DNA from: UKL13-2 sp031394335
GTDB lineage: Bacteria; Pseudomonadota; Gammaproteobacteria; Burkholderiales; Usitatibacteraceae
Direction of reading: 5' to 3'
Assembly: GCA_031394335.1 (NCBI GenBank)
Contig: JANMXS010000194.1
Coordinates: 1-11,492, forward strand
Length of the DNA: 11,492 nucleotides
The notes beneath the pieces are model-generated. The model saw only the letters and a program-made list of their open reading frames with translations, did not search any database and was not told where the DNA came from. The position numbers and the translations under genes were made by a program. This document shows, piece by piece, positions 6,662 to 11,492 of the stretch (its first letter is position 1; the number at the start of each line of letters is the position of its first letter).

Positions 6662-7812
6662 TGTTTGCAGAATATGTAGATCGCCATTTGGCGCGGGTTT
6701 TGGGCCATTTTTGCCCGGGAAGGCGCGCGGATGCTGGAGTTTGGCTTTTAAGCGGCCCATCGCCAGTGCCCGCGTTTAGCCTGATTGAACATAGCCACCG
6801 CGCTGCCTTCAGCATCCTCGCGGTGGCGATCATGCTGATGATCGCCGGCTGCGGCAGCACGCCGAAGAAACCCTCCGTTACCGCATCGGGCAAATCCGGC
6901 GGCTACTACCTCGACGACGGCCCGGGACCCAATCCGCCCTCGAATCTCGACAGCATCCCCGACGCCGTTCCGCGCCATGAGCCGTTTCATCGCGGCGCCA
7001 ACAAGCCCTACACCGTGTTTGGCAAAACCTATGTGCCGAATGTATCGAATGACCGCTTCAAACAGAAAGGTGTCGCTTCCTGGTATGGCCGCAAATTTCA
7101 CGGCCAGAAAACCTCCAACGGCGAGACCTACGATATGTACGCGATGAGCGCCGCACACCCGACCTTGCCGCTGCCCTGCTATGTGCGCGTGAGCAATCCG
7201 GCCAATGGCAAATCGGTGGTGGTGCGGGTCAATGATCGCGGGCCATTTTTGTCGGAACGCATCATCGACCTGTCGTTTGCCGCCGCCAACCGGCTGGATA
7301 TCGCGCGGCGCGGCAGCGGACAGGTAGTTGTCGAGCGTGTGTTCCCGGGCGATAAACCGCCGCCGGTCGAACCGCCGCCCAGCAAGGCGGTATCGATCCC
7401 GGTCCTGCCCTCGGGCAGCCCGCCGGATGAGGATGATGTGATGGCCGAGGCGCCGGCCACGTCGCCATCCGGAGTGCCATTGCCGTCACCACCGCTGCCG
7501 GTCGTGTTGCCCGTACCCGCCATGCCGGATACAGGCGTCGCCGTCAACGCCATCGCGGCGTCGCCGATCACCGGTGACGGCAACGCGCTGTTCCTGCAAC
7601 TCGGCGCCTTTTCCTCCCGAGAGAACGCCGAAATTTTCCGCACCCGCATGCAAACTGAACTCGACTGGAATCGCGAGCCGATTCTGCTGTCTCAATCCAG
7701 CGGCTTGTATCGGGTGCGCCTCGGCCCGTACAAGAGCCGCGAGGAAGCGCAGGCGATCGCCGATCAAGTCAAAGCCTCGCTGAATTTTTCACCGATCATT
7801 TCCAAACCCTGA
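6661..7812 (+). CDS. rlpA: Septal ring lytic transglycosylase lipoprotein RlpA
   Basis: RlpA is an outer-membrane-anchored lipoprotein; family members in Pseudomonas cleave glycan lacking stem peptides and gather at the septum through a SPOR domain. From ATG 6661 the product has 383 residues: a hydrophobic segment ending in the lipobox IAGC with lipidated C64, the double-psi beta-barrel domain (about 136-228, GVASWYGRKFHGQ, TSNGETYD, AAHPTLPLP, VNDRGPF), a proline-rich linker (231-300), and a C-terminal SPOR domain (about 308-378, LQLGAFSSRENAE ... YRVRLGPYKSREEA). E155, H166 and D192 fall at conserved positions of the barrel. The start is uncertain: ATG 6661 overlaps the rodA stop but gives an unusually long 45-residue stretch before the hydrophobic core; GTG 6766 would give a more normal signal peptide. 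Identity is secure, the start is not. Confidence 0.92.
   Translation: MFAEYVDRHLARVLGHFCPGRRADAGVWLLSGPSPVPAFSLIEHSHRAAFSILAVAIMLMIAGCGSTPKKPSVTASGKSGGYYLDDGPGPNPPSNLDSIPDAVPRHEPFHRGANKPYTVFGKTYVPNVSNDRFKQKGVASWYGRKFHGQKTSNGETYDMYAMSAAHPTLPLPCYVRVSNPANGKSVVVRVNDRGPFLSERIIDLSFAAANRLDIARRGSGQVVVERVFPGDKPPPVEPPPSKAVSIPVLPSGSPPDEDDVMAEAPATSPSGVPLPSPPLPVVLPVPAMPDTGVAVNAIAASPITGDGNALFLQLGAFSSRENAEIFRTRMQTELDWNREPILLSQSSGLYRVRLGPYKSREEAQAIADQVKASLNFSPIISKP
6731..6751 (+). CDS. Possible 6-codon leader ORF before rlpA
   Basis: ATG CTG GAG TTT GGC TTT TAA is preceded seven bases upstream by GGGAAGG (6717-6723), the best Shine-Dalgarno-like motif in this stretch. It is out of frame with rlpA and ends 14 bases before the alternative rlpA start GTG 6766. 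If rlpA begins at 6766 this could be a leader peptide feeding re-initiation; if rlpA begins at 6661 it is probably chance. Confidence 0.15.
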   Translation: MLEFGF

Positions 7813-7856
7813 TTCGAATTTCCATCCCTATCCATAAGACTGAAACCACGCTCCTC

Positions 7857-9014
7857 ATGAAGAAAATCCTTGTTTCATTGTTTGCCACATCGTTTTTTGC
7901 CCTCACCTCGTCGGCCGCTTTCACCCAACTCAAAACCGTTGCAAGCGACATCCCGGCACCGCCGATCGCGGCGCGTTCCTTCCTGTTGTTCGATGCTGCC
8001 AGCGGCCAGGTACTGGCCAGCCAAGCCGCCGGCGAGCGATTTGAACCGGCGTCGCTGACCAAGCTGATGACGGCCTATCTGGTATTCGATGCGCTCAAGA
8101 CCAACAGGCTGACGCTGGCGCAGACCGTACCGGTATCGCAGCGCGCCTGGAAGGCCGAGGGTTCGCGTATGTTCATCGACCCGAAGCAGACGCCGACGGT
8201 CGAGCAGCTGATTCGCGGCACCATCATCCAGAGCGGCAACGATTCCTCGATCGCGCTGGCCGAAGCCATCGCCGGCTCCGAAGACCTGTTCGCGCAGCTG
8301 ATGAACAAGAAGGCGCAGCAGCTCGGCATGAAGAACACCCACTTCATGAACGCCACCGGCCTGCCCGATGCGCAGCACTATTCCACTGCGGAAGACCTGA
8401 CCCTGCTGGCCGATGCCCTGATCCGCGATTTCCCGGCGGGCTTTGCGTATTACAAGGAACGTGAATTCACCTGGAACAAAATCACCCAGCCGAACCGCAA
8501 TCGTTTGCTGTTCATCGACCCCACCGTCGACGGCCTCAAGACCGGCCACACCGAGGCCGCCGGTTACTGCCTGATCGCCACCGCCAAACGCGGCGACCGC
8601 CGTCTGATCGCGATCCTGCTCGGCACCAATTCCGAAACCGCGCGCGCGCAGGAAGGCCAGAAGCTGCTGAATTACGGCTACCAGTTTTTCGATTCGCAAC
8701 GCCTCTACAAAAAAGGCGATGCCGTGGCCACGCCGGAAATTTTCAAGGGCGCGCAGAACACCATCAAACTCGGCTTCGACCGCGACATCTGGTTCACCCT
8801 GCCCAAGGATAAATTCGTCGGCCTGAAGGCGACGCTGACCACCACCCAACCCCTGCTGGCGCCGTTACGCAGCGGTGAAAAAGCAGGGATAATGAAATTG
8901 ACCAAGGACGACAAGCTGGTTGCCGAAATCCCGGTGGTGGCATTGGAAGACGTACCGGTAGCGGGCCTACTGGGACGCGGCTGGGACGCCATCCGCCTGC
9001 TGTTTCGCAAGTAA
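7857..9014 (+). CDS. dacC: Serine-type D-Ala-D-Ala carboxypeptidase (PBP5/6 family)
   Basis: This low-molecular-mass PBP removes the terminal D-alanine of peptidoglycan pentapeptides in the periplasm, limiting crosslinking. The 385-residue product starts with a signal peptide (MKKILVSLFA..., cleavage near residues 20-30). It carries the peptidase S11 motifs S66-L-T-K69, S126-G-N128 and K228-T-G230, the block FMNATGLPD (163-171), a C-terminal PBP5-type beta domain (about 285-365), and an amphipathic end (GLLGRGWDAIRLLFRK) that fits the usual membrane anchor. It follows rlpA after 44 bases without a clear Shine-Dalgarno motif, and precedes an aminotransferase that could use the released D-alanine. 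The choice between the names dacA and dacC is by convention; the sequence alone does not settle it. Confidence 0.94.
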   Translation: MKKILVSLFATSFFALTSSAAFTQLKTVASDIPAPPIAARSFLLFDAASGQVLASQAAGERFEPASLTKLMTAYLVFDALKTNRLTLAQTVPVSQRAWKAEGSRMFIDPKQTPTVEQLIRGTIIQSGNDSSIALAEAIAGSEDLFAQLMNKKAQQLGMKNTHFMNATGLPDAQHYSTAEDLTLLADALIRDFPAGFAYYKEREFTWNKITQPNRNRLLFIDPTVDGLKTGHTEAAGYCLIATAKRGDRRLIAILLGTNSETARAQEGQKLLNYGYQFFDSQRLYKKGDAVATPEIFKGAQNTIKLGFDRDIWFTLPKDKFVGLKATLTTTQPLLAPLRSGEKAGIMKLTKDDKLVAEIPVVALEDVPVAGLLGRGWDAIRLLFRK

Positions 9015-9033
9015 TCCTGCGCAGAGAAAACCC

Positions 9034-9906
9034 ATGACCACACAAGCAATGTGCCTGCCGACCGTGTTCCTGAACGGCAAATTCATGCCGCTGGAAGATG
9101 CGCATATTTCACCACTGGATCGCGGCTTCATTTTCGGCGATGGCGTGTACGAGGTGATTCCGTTTTATGCGGACCGTGCGCTGCGCCTTGGCGAGCATCT
9201 GCGTCGCCTGCAACGCAGTCTTGATGAACTGGAGATCGCCAACCCGTACACGACCGCGCAGTGGGAAGCGCATATCGGCGGGCTGGTGGCAAAAAACGAC
9301 GGCGGCAATATCGCCGTCTATATCCAGATCACGCGCGGCGTCGCCAAGCGCGATTTTGCGCCGCCCAAGGGCATCACGCAGACGGTGTTCATGATGGCCA
9401 ACCCGCTACCGACGCCGAAGCGCGAGATTTACGAACAAGGCATCTCGGCCGTATCGCTGGACGATAACCGCTGGCTGCGTTGCCACATCAAGGCTACCGC
9501 CCTGCTTGGTGCGGTGATGTTGAAGCACGCCTCCAACAGCGAGGGCGCGGACGAAGCAGTGCTGTTCCGCGATGGCTACCTCACCGAATCCTCGGCCAGC
9601 AATATCGCGGCGGTGAAAAACGGCGTGATCCTGTGCCCGCCGCTGGATAATCTGATCCTGCCCGGCATCACTTATGAATTGATGATCGAGCTGGCAAAGA
9701 AGGCCAATATGCCGCTGGAAATTCGCAAGGTTTCCCGGCGCGAGGTAAAAAACGCGGATGAACTGTGGATCATGTCCTCGACCAAGGAGGTGGTGGCGAT
9801 CACCACGCTCGATGGCAAACCGGTCGGCCACGGCTTGAATGCCGGCAAACCCGGCCCCATGTTCTGGCAAATGTACGAACTGTTTCAGGCTTACAAACGC
9901 GCTTAG
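9034..9906 (+). CDS. dat: Class IV PLP aminotransferase, probable D-amino acid (D-alanine) transaminase
   Basis: D-amino acid transaminases interconvert D-alanine plus 2-oxoglutarate and pyruvate plus D-glutamate in the cytoplasm, supplying or recycling peptidoglycan precursors. The 290-residue product has fold-type IV marks: DRGFIFGDGVYEV (29-41), ITRG (99-102), RWLRCHIKA (146-154) with PLP lysine K153, TESSASN (184-190) with E185 that contacts the PLP ring nitrogen, and LPGIT (209-213). Compared with my memory of the Bacillus enzyme, Y39 and R106 match the substrate-binding Y31 and R98, but the partner of H100 is F108. Substrate preference may therefore differ, and a branched-chain amino acid role cannot be excluded. 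It starts 19 bases after dacC with a weak AGAGAAA site; context favours D-alanine use. Confidence 0.85.
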   Translation: MTTQAMCLPTVFLNGKFMPLEDAHISPLDRGFIFGDGVYEVIPFYADRALRLGEHLRRLQRSLDELEIANPYTTAQWEAHIGGLVAKNDGGNIAVYIQITRGVAKRDFAPPKGITQTVFMMANPLPTPKREIYEQGISAVSLDDNRWLRCHIKATALLGAVMLKHASNSEGADEAVLFRDGYLTESSASNIAAVKNGVILCPPLDNLILPGITYELMIELAKKANMPLEIRKVSRREVKNADELWIMSSTKEVVAITTLDGKPVGHGLNAGKPGPMFWQMYELFQAYKRA

Positions 9907-9918
9907 GAAAAGCAAAAC

Positions 9919-10242
9919 ATGTCCGGCGAGCATCCCAAACTGATTGGCGAAGGCGAGGAGACCCTCCTCAAATTTCCCACCCCCTTTCCGATCAAGGCGA
10001 TGGGGCGCATGCACCAAGGCAAAAGCGGGGTCGACGGCCTGCCGAGTGATTTTGCGCAGATCGTGATCGATATCGTCGCGAAGCACGCGCCGGATCTGGA
10101 TTCGAAGCTGGTGGAAATGCGTCCCTCCAAAAGCGGCAACTTCCTGTCGGTAACGGCAACGGTAAACGCCACTTCGAAAAAACAGCTCGACGATATTTAT
10201 CGCGAGCTGTCGGCGCATCCGCTGGTGTTGATGGCGCTTTGA
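9919..10242 (+). CDS. ybeD: YbeD family protein (DUF493 / UPF0250)
   Basis: This 107-residue cytoplasmic protein belongs to the DUF493/YbeD family, small ferredoxin-like (ACT-like) proteins of unproven function that are commonly encoded next to lipB. Visible family marks are LLKFPTPFPIKAMG (16-29), MRPSKSGNFLSVTATV (67-82) and the C-terminal LDDIYRELSAHPLVLMAL. It is about twenty residues longer than E. coli YbeD because of an N-terminal extension. AGGAAA (9905-9910) eight bases before the ATG is a good Shine-Dalgarno site. Its place between the aminotransferase and lipB suggests a link to lipoylation or the cell-wall cluster, but this is context only. Confidence 0.92.
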   Translation: MSGEHPKLIGEGEETLLKFPTPFPIKAMGRMHQGKSGVDGLPSDFAQIVIDIVAKHAPDLDSKLVEMRPSKSGNFLSVTATVNATSKKQLDDIYRELSAHPLVLMAL

Positions 10243-10257
10243 TCCTGGCATCAGGCC

Positions 10258-10956
10258 ATGCTCGGCGCAATAAACTTGAATCTGCCACCCCTTCGCATCA
10301 GCCATCTCGGCCTGGTCGACTACATGCCGACGCTGCACGCCATGCAGGCACATAACCAGGCTTTCGCGCAGCGCGGCACCCGGGAGGTTGCCGACGAAAT
10401 CTGGTTGCTCGAACATCCCCCGGTGTACACACTCGGTCTCGCCGGCAAGCCCGAGCATGTGCTCGATGCGGGCATTATTCCGGTGATCAAGGTTGAGCGC
10501 GGCGGCCAGGTGACTTATCACGGGCCCGGGCAGCTGGTGGCCTACTTGATGCTGGACATCAAGCGCCTCGCCGATCGGGGAACGTGCAAGGGCGTCAAAG
10601 AACTTGTGCGCAGAATCGAGCAATCGTTGATCGATTTGCTTGCAGAATATGGGATTGAAGGTTATCGCCGCGCCAGCATGCCGGGCGTCTACGTCAAGGT
10701 GAAGGGCGAGCACGCCAAGATCGCCGCACTCGGGCTGCGTATCGCCAACCATGCCACCTATCATGGCCTGTCGCTGAATGTGGATATGGACCTCGAGCCG
10801 TTTTCGCGTATCAACCCCTGCGGCTATGAGGGCCTCGCGGTGACGCAACTGCGCGCTTTCGGGGTGACAGATACAATGGACATCATCGGCGGGCGGCTGG
10901 TTGAGCTGCTCTGCCTGCAACTGTACGGCGAACTTTACGGAAAGCATCATGGCTGA
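10258..10956 (+). CDS. lipB: Octanoyl-[acyl carrier protein]:protein N-octanoyltransferase LipB
   Basis: LipB moves octanoate from acyl carrier protein to the lipoyl domains of 2-oxoacid dehydrogenases and the glycine cleavage H protein, the first step of lipoate synthesis. The 232-residue product shows LLEHPPVYTLG (50-60), the signature RGGQVTYHGPGQLVAY (81-96), the lysine motif AKIAALGLRI (153-162; catalytic K154) and the acyl-thioester cysteine in INPCGYEG (C188). The ATG follows ybeD by 15 bases with only a weak AGG upstream; a later ATG (10324) would cut into the conserved region, so I keep 10258. The end overlaps lipA by eight bases, fitting coupled production of the two lipoylation enzymes. 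Confidence 0.97.
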   Translation: MLGAINLNLPPLRISHLGLVDYMPTLHAMQAHNQAFAQRGTREVADEIWLLEHPPVYTLGLAGKPEHVLDAGIIPVIKVERGGQVTYHGPGQLVAYLMLDIKRLADRGTCKGVKELVRRIEQSLIDLLAEYGIEGYRRASMPGVYVKVKGEHAKIAALGLRIANHATYHGLSLNVDMDLEPFSRINPCGYEGLAVTQLRAFGVTDTMDIIGGRLVELLCLQLYGELYGKHHG

Positions 10957-11492
10957 AGCCGGCGTCAAACAAAAAAGCGAATCCAAAACCGCGCGCATCC
11001 CGATCAAGATCGTGGTGCAAAATCCTGCCGAGCGTTTAAAAAAACCCGAGTGGATCCGCGTCAAGGCCGGCTCGCCCAGCACGCGCTTTTACGAGATCAA
11101 GCAAATACTGCGCGACGCCAAGCTGCACACGGTGTGCGAAGAAGCCTCCTGCCCGAACATCGGCGAGTGCTTCGGCAAGGGCACCGCGACCTTCATGATC
11201 ATGGGCGACTTGTGCACCCGCCGCTGTCCGTTCTGCGACGTAGGCCATGGCCGGCCCCTGCCGCTGGATCAGGACGAGCCGCGTTACCTCGCCGAAACCA
11301 TTTCCAAGCTGCGTTTGAAATACGTGGTCATCACCAGCGTCGACCGCGACGACCTGCGCGATGGCGGGGCTGAGCATTTCGTCAATTGCATTCGCGAAAC
11401 CCGCAAGCTGTCACCCGAGACGCGCATCGAAATTCTGACGCCCGATTTCCGCGGGCGCCTCGATCGCGCGCTCGGCATCCTGCGCGAAGCAC
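10949..11492 (+). CDS. lipA: Lipoyl synthase LipA, N-terminal part (partial)
   Basis: LipA is a radical-SAM enzyme that inserts two sulfur atoms into protein-bound octanoyl groups made by LipB. The first 181 residues are in the window; the gene continues past the right edge, so no stop is seen. The auxiliary cluster motif C63-x4-C68-x5-C74 (CEEASCPNIGEC) and the radical-SAM motif C89-x3-C93-x2-C96 (CTRRCPFC) are both present, followed by VVITSVDRDDLRDGGAEHF (126-144), all highly conserved in LipA. The start ATG overlaps the lipB end and is preceded by GGAAAG (10939-10944), four bases away. About 140 more residues, including the C-terminal serine ligand of the auxiliary cluster, are expected outside the window. 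Confidence 0.97.
   Translation, partial: MAEAGVKQKSESKTARIPIKIVVQNPAERLKKPEWIRVKAGSPSTRFYEIKQILRDAKLHTVCEEASCPNIGECFGKGTATFMIMGDLCTRRCPFCDVGHGRPLPLDQDEPRYLAETISKLRLKYVVITSVDRDDLRDGGAEHFVNCIRETRKLSPETRIEILTPDFRGRLDRALGILREA

Noticed and set aside
7813..7856. Promoter or terminator between rlpA and the carboxypeptidase gene
   Set aside because: The 44-base gap contains no convincing -35/-10 pair and no hairpin with a T run.
9406..11082. Very long open frame on the minus strand (558 codons) opposite dat, ybeD, lipB and the start of lipA
   Set aside because: It spans four convincing plus-strand genes and their junctions. Its protein has no recognisable family features; low stop density in the antisense frame of GC-rich genes explains it.

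Overview
The window is an ordinary, densely packed, GC-rich (about 60 % by eye) chromosomal segment from a Gram-negative bacterium, most likely a betaproteobacterium. The clues are the divergent pair gatCA / mreBCD, the continuation mreBCD-mrdA-rodA, and the sequence style of MreB, MreC and the class IV aminotransferase. I cannot place it below class level. There are no RNA genes, CRISPR arrays, insertion sequences or prophage genes.

Layout. On the minus strand at the left edge lie the start of gatA (cut by the window) and all of gatC, subunits of the tRNA-dependent amidotransferase. A 312-base divergent intergenic region (654-965) follows, with promoter-like elements for both directions and several inverted repeats. 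From 966 to the right end everything is on the plus strand with little space between genes: mreB, mreC, mreD, mrdA (PBP2), rodA, rlpA, a dacA/dacC-type D,D-carboxypeptidase, a D-amino-acid-aminotransferase-like gene, ybeD (DUF493), lipB and the first part of lipA. All look intact.

How the genes work together. MreB filaments, MreC, MreD, the glycosyltransferase RodA and the transpeptidase PBP2 form the elongasome that builds the side wall of rod-shaped cells. RlpA (septal/glycan remodelling lipoprotein with a SPOR domain) and the carboxypeptidase trim and remodel the peptidoglycan. The carboxypeptidase releases D-alanine, which the neighbouring aminotransferase could recycle to D-glutamate (inference). 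YbeD, LipB and LipA belong to protein lipoylation and are a habitual genomic neighbour of the rodA-dac cluster. In E. coli the mre and mrd/lip blocks are far apart; here they are one run of genes, probably with several overlapping transcripts.

What is worth a second look is fine-scale: a 12-codon mini-ORF that exactly bridges mreD and mrdA by stop/start overlaps, two hairpins between mreB and mreC, a leader hairpin upstream of mreB, an uncertain rlpA start with a small upstream ORF, and an aminotransferase lacking the canonical substrate-carboxylate histidine. I found no evidence for a wholly new system.
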